Of a stretch of DNA of 64,000 bases, positions 9,186 to 16,995 are shown piece after piece (the stretch's first letter is position 1; every line of letters starts with the position of its first letter). Where the stretch lies: NCBI GenBank assembly GCA_009920765.1, contig RFZJ01000007.1, positions 1 through 64,000 on the forward strand, given 5' to 3'. The notes under the pieces are model-generated. The model was not told where the DNA came from. It did no database searches and was given only the letters and a program-made list of their open reading frames with translations. The translations under genes were made by a program, and so were the position numbers. The stretch comes from Planctomycetota bacterium (GTDB lineage Bacteria; Planctomycetota; Planctomycetia; Gemmatales; Gemmataceae).

Positions 9186-9917
9186 ATGCCGCTAAGAAAG
9201 TTATTAATATTGATAACTGTTTCGATGATTCCTTTGCTTGGATGTTCGCAAACACCCAAGCAATCAACCCGAATGATTTCAGATGCTGGCATGAATGCAG
9301 AAAAGATTGTTCGATTGCCTAATGCTGCCCCCGATGCAGGTCCTACAAAAGAAGCGGCGATTCGGGTTGGAAAAATTGGGCAAAAGCTTCTCGTTGCCAA
9401 TCCCTCGATTGGAGTAAAGCCTGCATTTCACACCATAGGTACTACCCAAGCCGAGGTATTTCATAAAGGTGTTGATCAAATCATGATTACAGATGGTTTG
9501 GTAAAGGAATGTAGCGATGATCAGTTAGCAGCAGTCTTGGCAGTGGAATTGGTCAAAATGTTGGGTGAGCAGGAAAATAGTGCACCAACTGGGAAAATTA
9601 CCGATCGAACTCCTGGAATGGATTTTCCTATTGGGAATGATCGGTCCCTTGTATTTGGTCCTGCGGATGGAACACGAATTGCGGAGCGATATGAGTTGGA
9701 TCGGATGCGCATGAAAAACAAAGCAACCGGGGCGGGAACTGTAGATCCTAAAGTAATAGCACGAGGTTATTTGTCCAAGGCGGGTTATCCTTCAAAGGCT
9801 GTAGACTCGATTTCTGGTTTGCTGAAAAAGGCTGACGAGAATTTTAAGTTAGAGAAGCAGATGACTGGTACAGTTCAGGCTGCAGAAGGCAAAAACACCT
9901 TGCCGGTTCCCCAGTAA
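9186..9917 (+). CDS. Lipoprotein with degenerate M48-peptidase-like core
   Basis: Exported protein of 243 residues. The likely start is the ATG at 9186, giving a short basic n-region, a hydrophobic stretch and lipobox LLGC; the frame extends 19 codons further upstream without a signal-like sequence. The central part (ITDGLVKECSDDQLAAVLAV) resembles the strand and helix that lead into the HExxH zinc site of M48 peptidases. Here the expected histidines are Val120 and Lys124, with Glu121 kept, so no metalloprotease activity is expected. The region after it (GYLSKAGYPSKAVDSI) also resembles the M48 C-terminal helices. The assignment to M48 is my inference from pattern. No strong Shine-Dalgarno sequence is visible. 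Confidence 0.7.
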   Translation: MPLRKLLILITVSMIPLLGCSQTPKQSTRMISDAGMNAEKIVRLPNAAPDAGPTKEAAIRVGKIGQKLLVANPSIGVKPAFHTIGTTQAEVFHKGVDQIMITDGLVKECSDDQLAAVLAVELVKMLGEQENSAPTGKITDRTPGMDFPIGNDRSLVFGPADGTRIAERYELDRMRMKNKATGAGTVDPKVIARGYLSKAGYPSKAVDSISGLLKKADENFKLEKQMTGTVQAAEGKNTLPVPQ

Positions 9918-10028
9918 AACAATTCATCATTTATTTCTTGGAATCCCCATCAAATATAGTATCTTTAGTACAGTTCTGCCCATATGTGCAGGAGCAGAAT
10001 ATTATAGATCTTGTTTGTTGGAAATATC

Positions 10029-11132
10029 ATGAGTAAATTTAATTCTTTGGTTTTTGGTCATCCTGTTTTTGGTTACATGTTGCTAGCAATTCTAGCCTCT
10101 GGCTGCGGCGGGGCAGGTGTTCCTGCCAACAAAGAAGGCTCCAAGCCTGATGCCGGAAAAAAGGAAAATGTTAAACAGAATGATAAAGCAAAGAGTGCGG
10201 GGTCTGTAAAAGTGGCTTTTGTTAGTAATAATCCAGCAGAGTTTTGGACTATTGCAGAGGCTGGCGCCCGAAAAGCTGAACAGGAGACTGGCTCTCAGGT
10301 GATTTTTAAAAGGCCGCAGGATTCCTCTGCTTCCACCCAGAAACAGATCATTGAAGATTTAATGACCCAAGGAGTCAACGCAATTTCGGTTAGTGTCATT
10401 AGTCCCGAAAATCAGACTTCGTTTATTGATGAAATTGCTGCAAGAATCCCTGTCTTATGCGTTGATAACGATGCAGTTAAATCCAAACGGAAGTGCTATT
10501 TGGGGACTGCTAATCTTCAGGCTGGCAGGTCTGTCGGCGAGTTGGTTAAAGAGGTCATGCCACAAGGTGGAAAAATTGCGATTTTTGTAGGCCAGTTAGA
10601 CCCCATCAATGCGCAAGAAAGGCGTCAGGGCGTGCTTGATGTCCTAGAGGGCCTCGCAGAATCAAAAGCTTTACGCGATTCACCCAATGGGAAAAAATAT
10701 GGGAACTATGAGTTGATAGGAACCTACACTGATAATGCGGATAAAAACAAAGCCAAAGATAATGCTGCTGATGTTCTTGCCAAGAATCAAAATGAAGAAA
10801 ACCTTTGTATGATTGGATTATGGGCCTACAACCCGCCCGCTATTCTCGCAGCAGTTAAAGATTCCAAGCGTATTGGGAAAGTTAAAATTGTTGGTTTTGA
10901 CGAGGATGACAATACTCTTGAAGGTATCAAGGCCGGGGAAATCCATGGCACTGTTGTGCAGCAACCTTTTGAGTTTGGTTATCGATCAGTTAAGTTGATG
11001 GTAGAACTGGTTACCAAGCCTGAAAGTGTGAAAATTCCAGCGAATGGAATTATTGACGTGCCGCATAAGACGATTAAAAAAGATAATGTTGAGGCGTTTC
11101 ACACTGAACTGAAGAAGTTGATGAATAAATGA
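10029..11132 (+). CDS. Sugar ABC transporter substrate-binding lipoprotein (RbsB-like)
   Basis: Periplasmic-facing sugar-binding protein, 367 residues, of the ribose/galactose class (peripl_BP_4). A lipoprotein signal ends at ILASGC around residue 27, followed by a Lys/Asn-rich linker. The fold then begins with KVAFVSNNPAEFWTIAEAGA and shows the family signposts EDLMTQGVNAISVSVISPE, IPVLCVDNDA, GKIAIFVG and KIVGFDEDDNTLEGIKAGEI. The start is the ATG at 10029 with GGAAA upstream; a TTG at 10011 is less likely. It is the first gene of a three-gene transporter operon and overlaps the ATPase gene by 4 bp (ATGA). Confidence 0.93.
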   Translation: MSKFNSLVFGHPVFGYMLLAILASGCGGAGVPANKEGSKPDAGKKENVKQNDKAKSAGSVKVAFVSNNPAEFWTIAEAGARKAEQETGSQVIFKRPQDSSASTQKQIIEDLMTQGVNAISVSVISPENQTSFIDEIAARIPVLCVDNDAVKSKRKCYLGTANLQAGRSVGELVKEVMPQGGKIAIFVGQLDPINAQERRQGVLDVLEGLAESKALRDSPNGKKYGNYELIGTYTDNADKNKAKDNAADVLAKNQNEENLCMIGLWAYNPPAILAAVKDSKRIGKVKIVGFDEDDNTLEGIKAGEIHGTVVQQPFEFGYRSVKLMVELVTKPESVKIPANGIIDVPHKTIKKDNVEAFHTELKKLMNK

Positions 11133-12691
11133 TTATTCCGGTAATAGGGGATTCCAACGTTTCAACCGGGGCCTTGATGGTTCCGTTGGTTGAGGCGTTA
11201 GATATAAGTAAACAATTTTATGGGATAAAAGCCCTTAGCAATGTTTTTGTACAAATTTACCCGGGTGAAGTTCTTGCCATTATCGGTGAGAATGGTGCGG
11301 GTAAATCTACACTCATGAAAATCCTTGCGGGGGTCCATCAACCTGATACCGGCCAGGTTCGAATTAACGGCACTGAAGTCAATCTTTATAGTCCTTCTGT
11401 TGCAATGAATCACGGTATTAGCTTGATTCACCAAGAGTTGAATCTGGCTGATAACCTTACGATTGCAGACAACCTTTTTTTGGGTAGGGAATTGCTCTGG
11501 GCTGGGCCTTTAAAATTGCTCGATCGCAAGGCGATGTTCAACCTTGGGGCTAAATATCTTGCACGAGTTGGCCTAGATGTTGATCCTGGTGTTTTAGTCG
11601 GAACTTTGCCCCCGGGGCAAAAACAACTGGTGGAGATAGCAAGGTCTTTGTCTTTAAATGGCCGTGTTCTTATCATGGATGAGCCTACATCCAGTCTTTC
11701 CCAGAAAGAATCTGATCAGTTGGTTAAAGTTATTAAAGAGCTTTCTTCTGAAGGTGTTTCGGTTGTTTACATTTCCCATCGCCTGGGGGAAGTTAAAAGA
11801 GTTGCCCATCGTGTAGTTGGTTTGCGGGATGGTAGAAATGCTGGAACCCTTGCAACTCATGAAATCTCACATGATTCCATGGTTCGGATGATGGTTGGCA
11901 GGGACCTTGAAAAATTTTCCAAGCCGTTAGCCTTAGGCCAATCCTCCAAGGTTCGGCTCGAATTGCAACAGTTTAAATTCCTTGGGGGCACCCCTTCTGG
12001 TGTTTCTTTCCAATTAAAGGCGGGTGAGATTGTAGGCATGGCAGGTTTGGTCGGGGCAGGCCGAACAGAACTTGCTGAAACCCTGTTTGGAATTCGTCCG
12101 TCCCAAGGTGGTAAATCTTTTCTTGATGGTGACAATTATACCCCTCGATCTCCTGTCGATGCCATTGCTGCTGGTTTGCTTTTGGTCCCAGAAGATCGCA
12201 GGCATCATGGCTTGATTTTATTGCAAAGCATCAAGCAGAATCTTTCACTTCCCAACCTTAAAAATCTATCTAGATTTTTTCTTGTCGATCCATTCAAGGA
12301 GTCAAAACTTTCTTCTGATAGTATTAAAAGTCTTGGTATTAAAACTACGAATGGCAATAAGCTTGCAGGTCTTTTAAGTGGCGGGAATCAGCAGAAAATT
12401 GTTCTTGCTAAATGGTTGGCTGTAGGCCCGAAAGTTTTAATTCTTGATGAACCCACCAGAGGTGTTGATGTTGGATCTAAAGCTGAAATCTATGAACTCA
12501 TTCGCCATCTTGCAGGCCTCGGTGTTGCTATCCTGATGATTTCAAGCGACATGGAGGAAATTATTCGCCTTAGCCAGCGTGTTTTAGTTCTTCATGAGGG
12601 GCATCTGCAGGGCGAACTTTCTGGTGATGATATTAATGAAGAGTCGGTCATGCTTCTTGCTACTGGTTCTAAAGAGGTAAATATCAAATGA
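11129..12691 (+). CDS. Sugar ABC transporter ATP-binding protein (RbsA/MglA-like)
   Basis: Two ABC domains fused in one chain of 520 residues, as in RbsA, MglA and XylG. The first domain has Walker A GENGAGKSTLMKIL, signature LPPGQKQLVEIARSL and Walker B VLIMDEPTSSL. The second has the naturally degenerate VGAGRTELAETLFG, the signature LSGGNQQKIVLAKWL and Walker B VLILDEPTRGVD. The ATG at 11129 overlaps the upstream stop as ATGA; an internal ATG at 11177 with GGGG just upstream is an alternative start and would remove 16 residues that precede the conserved region. The permease gene follows with another ATGA overlap, so the operon is tightly coupled. Confidence 0.95.
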   Translation: MIIPVIGDSNVSTGALMVPLVEALDISKQFYGIKALSNVFVQIYPGEVLAIIGENGAGKSTLMKILAGVHQPDTGQVRINGTEVNLYSPSVAMNHGISLIHQELNLADNLTIADNLFLGRELLWAGPLKLLDRKAMFNLGAKYLARVGLDVDPGVLVGTLPPGQKQLVEIARSLSLNGRVLIMDEPTSSLSQKESDQLVKVIKELSSEGVSVVYISHRLGEVKRVAHRVVGLRDGRNAGTLATHEISHDSMVRMMVGRDLEKFSKPLALGQSSKVRLELQQFKFLGGTPSGVSFQLKAGEIVGMAGLVGAGRTELAETLFGIRPSQGGKSFLDGDNYTPRSPVDAIAAGLLLVPEDRRHHGLILLQSIKQNLSLPNLKNLSRFFLVDPFKESKLSSDSIKSLGIKTTNGNKLAGLLSGGNQQKIVLAKWLAVGPKVLILDEPTRGVDVGSKAEIYELIRHLAGLGVAILMISSDMEEIIRLSQRVLVLHEGHLQGELSGDDINEESVMLLATGSKEVNIK

Positions 12692-13797
12692 TCAGGATTT
12701 TTGGAATTCTTGTGGTTGTATTTACTCTTTATGGCTTGTTGATGATGTCTGATCCGCAGGCTCGCAGTTTGGAAAATCATATCAATTTGGAGCGACGTAT
12801 TGGCGAATGGGGAGTTCTTACTCTGGGGGTGGGTTTTGTAATCATCACTGGTGGCATAGATCTTTCGATCGGTTCTGTTGTTTGCCTGGCCGCGGTAGGC
12901 TTTGGTTTGTTTCTTGAAAATGGATTTAACCCTTACATTGGGGCTGCGTTGGTTTTGATTGTTTCAGCTTTTATCGGTTGGATTCATGGTGTCCTTATCA
13001 CCAAGGGGAATTTGCAACCATTCATTGTTACATTGTGTGGACTCTTTATTTATCGTGGTTTGGCGCAGTTGCTTACACTCATTAAATTCAAAGAACTGGG
13101 ACAAAAGTTTTCCCAAGGTTGGGATACACCTGGTAGGGTTCTTCGGGATTCTTCCAGAGATGTTGGGATTGGAGATCGCCAGGACTTGGATGCTTTTCTT
13201 TTTTTACAACGTGGAAATCTGCCCCTGGGCGATTGGCTTGGTTTGCCTGATGCCATCGGACCTTGGCTCAACATTCCCATGCCATTGGTGCTTTTATTTG
13301 TTTTGGCAATTGTTGCAACGGTTTTTTTGCATCTGAGTGTTTTTGGCAGGTATCTTTATGCTTTAGGATTTAATGAACAAGCTGCCAAGTATGCAGGAAT
13401 TCGTACTGACAGATACAAAACCATCACTTATGTTTTATGTTCTACACTTGCTGGCCTTGGTGGGATTTTGTTTCTTTTAAAGGTGCGTTCCGCATCCCCT
13501 TCGAATGCTGGAAGTTGGTTTGAACTTTATGCCATTACCGGGGCTGTGCTCGGTGGATTTAGTTTGAGGGGTGGGGAAGGTATGGTTGTTGGAATTCTTT
13601 TAGGAACGGCTATTCTGCCTTTATTGCGAAGCTTTGTTATTTTTGCAGGCATTCCCAGCGATCTGGAGTTTACTGTCATAGGTTTGGCGCTTCTGCTTGG
13701 TACAGTTGCAGATGAAATTGTAAGAAGGCAAACCGGTAACAGGCTGTTTGGGCATATTGCTAGGTTGTTCACAAAAGAAAAAAGTTCCGCCCTCTGA
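12688..13797 (+). CDS. Sugar ABC transporter permease (RbsC-like)
   Basis: Integral membrane permease of the ribose-type importer, 369 residues. It shows the family motif GGIDLSIGSVVCLAAV near residue 52, GNLQPFIVTLCG around residue 110, the EAA-like stretch YALGFNEQAAKYAGI and the region AGSWFELYAITGAVLGG. Between about residues 132 and 190 there is a hydrophilic stretch (GWDTPGRVLRDSSRDVGIGD and following) longer than in typical 320-residue permeases. AGAGG precedes the ATG, which overlaps the ATPase stop. The gene ends 14 bp from the convergent prs gene. The substrate could be ribose, which would suit prs as a neighbour, but the sequence does not prove it. Confidence 0.93.
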   Translation: MIRIFGILVVVFTLYGLLMMSDPQARSLENHINLERRIGEWGVLTLGVGFVIITGGIDLSIGSVVCLAAVGFGLFLENGFNPYIGAALVLIVSAFIGWIHGVLITKGNLQPFIVTLCGLFIYRGLAQLLTLIKFKELGQKFSQGWDTPGRVLRDSSRDVGIGDRQDLDAFLFLQRGNLPLGDWLGLPDAIGPWLNIPMPLVLLFVLAIVATVFLHLSVFGRYLYALGFNEQAAKYAGIRTDRYKTITYVLCSTLAGLGGILFLLKVRSASPSNAGSWFELYAITGAVLGGFSLRGGEGMVVGILLGTAILPLLRSFVIFAGIPSDLEFTVIGLALLLGTVADEIVRRQTGNRLFGHIARLFTKEKSSAL

Positions 13798-13810
13798 TTT
13801 GAGCTTTATG

Positions 13811-14761
13811 TTATTCGAATAGTTTGCTTACGGACTCATTCAAATGGATTCTTCTTATAGCATCGGCAAGCAAAGGCGCTGCAGATAGAATCTTGACATT
13901 GGGGAGTTGCTTATCTGGTGGAAGCGGAATCGTATCAGTTACAATAATTTCTTTGATTGGGGCACCGTTTAGCCTTTCGACTGCCGGCCCACAAAATATC
14001 CCGTGTGTTGCGCAAACATAAACTTCTCTTGCGCCATTAATTTTTGCAACATGTGCTGCACCGACTACTGTGCCTGCAGTAGAAATCATATCATCGAAAA
14101 TCACTGCAACTTTTCCATCCATTGAACAACCAATTAGATTTGCTTGATTAGTCTCTGTAGCGCTTGATCTTCTTTTGTCGACAATTGCAATGCCGCCGCC
14201 TAGCTTTTTTTGGTACATTAGAGCTTTTTTGATGCTTCCTTCATCTGGACTAAGTATTACAAGCTCATCGGTCGGTACATTAAAACTTCGAACATAATCA
14301 CAAATAACCGGGCTGGCGTGAAGGTGATCAACTGGGACATTAAAAAAACCTTGAATCTGTGCTGCATGCAAATCTAGTGCAAGAACACGATTCGCACCCG
14401 CAACAGTAATAATGTCTGCAACCATTTTGGCGGTGATGGGTACCCGGCCTACATCTTTGCGGTCTTGTCTGGCATAGCCGTAATATGGAATGACTGCAGT
14501 GATACGAGCTGCACTTGCTCTTTTGAAACAGTCTAACATTACGAGAAGTTCAATCAAATTTTCATTTACAGGCGGACATGTGGGTTGAACAAGAAAAATG
14601 TCTCTACCTCGTACATCTTCGTCGATACGCACATAATTTTCACCATCGGGAAAATTACCCAGAGTTATTTTTCCTAATGTGTCGTTTAGATGAAAAGCAA
14701 TTTTTTCAGCCAAGGCTAAATTTGCTCTACCGCTGAATACTTTGATGTTGTTATTTTTCAT
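13811..14761 (-). CDS. prs: Ribose-phosphate pyrophosphokinase (PRPP synthase)
   Basis: Cytosolic enzyme that makes PRPP from ribose-5-phosphate and ATP for nucleotide, histidine and tryptophan synthesis. The 316 residues match the bacterial class I length. Visible signposts are KVFSGRANLALAEKIAFHL at the N-terminus, FPDGENYVRIDEDVRG, the catalytic-loop region YYGYARQDRKD, LHAAQIQGFFNVPVDHL, VDKRRS and the PRPP loop FDDMISTAGT. I chose the ATG at 14761 because the family begins there; the reading frame stays open 27 codons further upstream with no conserved content. It is convergent with the sugar transporter and lies downstream of the tetR-like gene on the same strand (177 bp apart). Confidence 0.96.
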   Translation of the reverse strand: MKNNNIKVFSGRANLALAEKIAFHLNDTLGKITLGNFPDGENYVRIDEDVRGRDIFLVQPTCPPVNENLIELLVMLDCFKRASAARITAVIPYYGYARQDRKDVGRVPITAKMVADIITVAGANRVLALDLHAAQIQGFFNVPVDHLHASPVICDYVRSFNVPTDELVILSPDEGSIKKALMYQKKLGGGIAIVDKRRSSATETNQANLIGCSMDGKVAVIFDDMISTAGTVVGAAHVAKINGAREVYVCATHGIFCGPAVERLNGAPIKEIIVTDTIPLPPDKQLPNVKILSAAPLLADAIRRIHLNESVSKLFE

Positions 14762-14938
14762 TAGCGATTCAGCCTGGTGAATTGACCATGTTGAATAATA
14801 CGTTTCCAGTATTCTGGAAAGCCTAGAATGTTTGTTATACAAGTTTAAGAATGCTTCATGAAGGTAAGAAGGAAATGAAGTTGGGAATAGATGTTTGGAT
14901 AAGTTGTAAACTGTTGTTTGGTAATATCTTGTGTTGAT

Positions 14939-15526
14939 TCAGTTCGCAGAAGGAAGAGATTTGGAAAAGCCGTTAAGGAAATGGTGTACGATTTCATTGC
15001 AAAGTTCTTTTTGCCTGGGTTTATGGCCAAATCTTATGATGGCTCGAAGGCCGCCTAAAAGTAGTAGCGCAGATTCTTTGGGATTTTGAATGCTGAATTC
15101 TTTTTGCTCTTCTGCTTGTTGAAATACCGATTCCACAAGTTGGATTACATTCCAGCGGGTTTGTTGCCATGGAAATTCAACCAAAGTATTTTGGAATGCC
15201 TCTGCATGGAGGATGAGATCAAATAAATGGGGTTTGGCATCAAAAAGATTAATTGAAGTTTGCAGAATAACGATAAGCTTGTTTTTGCAGGAGACTTCAA
15301 ATTTTACAGCCTTTTCTATTAGGTTCATTAATTCCTTGGAAGCATCTTTGAGTAGGGCAGCATAAAGTTCTTCCTTATCTTTGAAATAACGATAAATGGT
15401 TCCTTTCCCGACCCCTGCGCTAATGGCAATATCCTCCATGCGGACTTCATGGAATCGTTTGGAAGCAAACATAATCTCAGCAGAGGCTAAAATTTTATCC
15501 TGGGGATTTGAAAGTTTAGTGCTCAC
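14939..15526 (-). CDS. TetR/AcrR-family transcriptional regulator
   Basis: DNA-binding repressor-type protein of 195 residues. The N-terminal helix-turn-helix is clear: ILASAEIMFASKRFHEVRME, then DIAISAGVGKGTIYRYF and KDKEELYAALL. The C-terminal part is helical and variable, as expected for a ligand-binding domain. The start is taken as the GTG at 15526, with AAGG 8 nt upstream. A TTG at 15571 in frame lies upstream of the likely transcription start, so it is disfavoured. The gene is divergent from the RND pump operon, and the shared intergenic region carries a perfect palindrome, so it probably controls the pump and itself. Confidence 0.92.
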   Translation of the reverse strand: MSTKLSNPQDKILASAEIMFASKRFHEVRMEDIAISAGVGKGTIYRYFKDKEELYAALLKDASKELMNLIEKAVKFEVSCKNKLIVILQTSINLFDAKPHLFDLILHAEAFQNTLVEFPWQQTRWNVIQLVESVFQQAEEQKEFSIQNPKESALLLLGGLRAIIRFGHKPRQKELCNEIVHHFLNGFSKSLPSAN

Positions 15527-15550
15527 TTTGGAAACCTTGGAAATCGATGA

Positions 15551-15579
15551 TTGACTAAGTGATAATATCAAATTACAAT
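15551..15579 (+). promoter_or_regulatory. Sigma-70-type promoter of the RND pump operon
   Basis: TTGACT (15551-15556) and TACAAT (15574-15579) are separated by exactly 17 bp, matching the consensus at five of six positions each. Transcription would start near 15586, inside the palindrome at 15583-15596. The adaptor gene begins at 15658. Confidence 0.7.
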
Positions 15580-15599
15580 AGAACTGACCGGTCAGTCAA
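15570..15599 (-). promoter_or_regulatory. Possible divergent promoter of the tetR-like gene
   Basis: On the minus strand TTGACT (15599-15594) is followed after 18 bp by TAATTT (15575-15570). The -10 match is weak. The palindrome would lie between the two boxes, a typical place for autorepression. Transcription would start near 15563, consistent with translation from the GTG at 15526. Confidence 0.35.
15583..15596. promoter_or_regulatory. Probable TetR-family operator (perfect 14-bp palindrome)
   Basis: ACTGACCGGTCAGT is a perfect inverted repeat without spacer. It overlaps the predicted start of pump transcription and sits inside the possible divergent tetR promoter. TGACCGGTCA-type palindromes are well-known TetR/AcrR operators. 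Binding by the adjacent regulator is inference. Confidence 0.72.
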
Positions 15600-15657
15600 G
15601 ATTTTATTACCTACCTTCTTGGCTTTCAATAGCCTTGCATATCGGAGATTCTTTGAG

Positions 15658-16974
15658 ATGTTTCTTTGTAAGCCTTTTATTTTTATTTTCGATCTCCGTG
15701 CGTTTGGAGTTTTGTCTCTTTTTCTACTCTTATTTTCCGGCTGTTCCAAGCAAGGGCTTGAGGCACCTAAAGGTGGTTCCGAAGTCCGTCCTTCCCAAAT
15801 GAAGCTCAAACGCAAAATCGAACTTTATAAAATCCAAAAGCAACCTTTTCAAGCCACCTTGGAAACCGTTGGACACCTTGAAGCAGAAGGGCAAACCGAT
15901 ATTGCAGCGGGCGTTAGTGGTGTCGTTGATGATGTTTTATTCCGTGAAGGGCAATGGGTGGATCAGGATTCTTTGTTGGTGCGGATTGATCAGAAAAGGC
16001 ACAAGGCAAATTATGATTCTGCTCTCGCATTGGAAAAGAAAGCTGAGACTGCGTTCGTTTTAAGTCGTGATTTGGAAGGGTTGACTCGCCTAGCAGGAAT
16101 TGGGAGTTCGGCGGAAGATAGGGTTCGAGCGGCTGGCAATTCTAAGCTTGCTGAAGCCGAGGCTTTGCAAGCAAAAGCTGCGAGACAACTTGCAGAGAAC
16201 AATTTTAACCGTTCTCAGGTTAAAGCTCCTTATTCAGGCCAAATCAATCAGCGCAAGGTTACTGTGGGCAGCTATCTTGAAGATAAGACCGTTATCGCAA
16301 CCATTGCAAATCTTAGCCGAATTCGCCTAGTGGGGTATATCCCTGAAAAATCTGCTCCTAGTTTACGCACTTTATTGGACAAAGAAGAATTTCTTAGATC
16401 GGCTTGCTTGATATCGAACACCTTGGTTTCTCCTTTCCATGCCCTTACGATTTCTGCAGCAGATGCATCATCCTTGTTGCCTTTTGGTTACGAGATGAGA
16501 TTTACTCTCCGTGCTTTGCCTCAGGAAAACCTTACCGCCCGCCTGTTCTTTATCAGTTCAGTTGCAAGTCCGGATACGCATATGTTTGAGTGTAAGGGAA
16601 TGATTGATCAATCTGCATTCTCGGCGCAATTGCGGCCGGGGTATACTGCAAAAATAATATGCGATCTTCCTGGAAAGAAAGATGCCTTGGTAGTACCAGA
16701 GGAAGCTGTTCGTGCCAGTGAAAAAGGGTTTATTATTTTTCAGCCAGTTCCTAGAGTCACTGCTGATGGGACCATTGAATGGATAGCAAAGCCTAGGACA
16801 TTGCAGCTCGGCTTGAGAAAGCCCGGGGTTGTGGAAATTTTGGAGGGCGCCAAAGAGGGCGATTGGATTGTTCGCAAAGGCGCTGATGCCCTTGAGGAGG
16901 GAACTCCCGTTGATGTTCCCAAATCAATGGAAGAAGAGCTTTTGAAAAAGTTCAAGGAAACTAAAAGTAAGTAA
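15658..16974 (+). CDS. RND efflux periplasmic adaptor lipoprotein (AcrA/MexA-like)
   Basis: Membrane fusion protein of 438 residues for the RND pumps encoded downstream. The lipoprotein signal ends at LFSGC near residue 30. The lipoyl domain follows (ATLETVGHLEAEGQTDIAAG, then FREGQWVDQDSLLVRID), then a helical hairpin (about 115-185), the second lipoyl half (KAPYSGQINQRKVTVGSYL) and the beta-barrel and membrane-proximal parts. The ATG at 15658 has GGAG 10 nt upstream and lies downstream of the predicted transcription start; the in-frame start at 15559 lies upstream of it. It is the first gene of the TetR-controlled unit. No outer-membrane factor is encoded next to it, so a TolC encoded elsewhere must serve. 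Confidence 0.93.
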   Translation: MFLCKPFIFIFDLRAFGVLSLFLLLFSGCSKQGLEAPKGGSEVRPSQMKLKRKIELYKIQKQPFQATLETVGHLEAEGQTDIAAGVSGVVDDVLFREGQWVDQDSLLVRIDQKRHKANYDSALALEKKAETAFVLSRDLEGLTRLAGIGSSAEDRVRAAGNSKLAEAEALQAKAARQLAENNFNRSQVKAPYSGQINQRKVTVGSYLEDKTVIATIANLSRIRLVGYIPEKSAPSLRTLLDKEEFLRSACLISNTLVSPFHALTISAADASSLLPFGYEMRFTLRALPQENLTARLFFISSVASPDTHMFECKGMIDQSAFSAQLRPGYTAKIICDLPGKKDALVVPEEAVRASEKGFIIFQPVPRVTADGTIEWIAKPRTLQLGLRKPGVVEILEGAKEGDWIVRKGADALEEGTPVDVPKSMEEELLKKFKETKSK

Positions 16975-16995
16975 AAAATACCTGTTTGGTGGACA

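Noticed and set aside
15527..15571. TTG at 15571 as start of the TetR-type regulator.
   Set aside because: It lies upstream of the likely transcription start and adds residues before the usual family N-terminus; the GTG at 15526 has a better Shine-Dalgarno.
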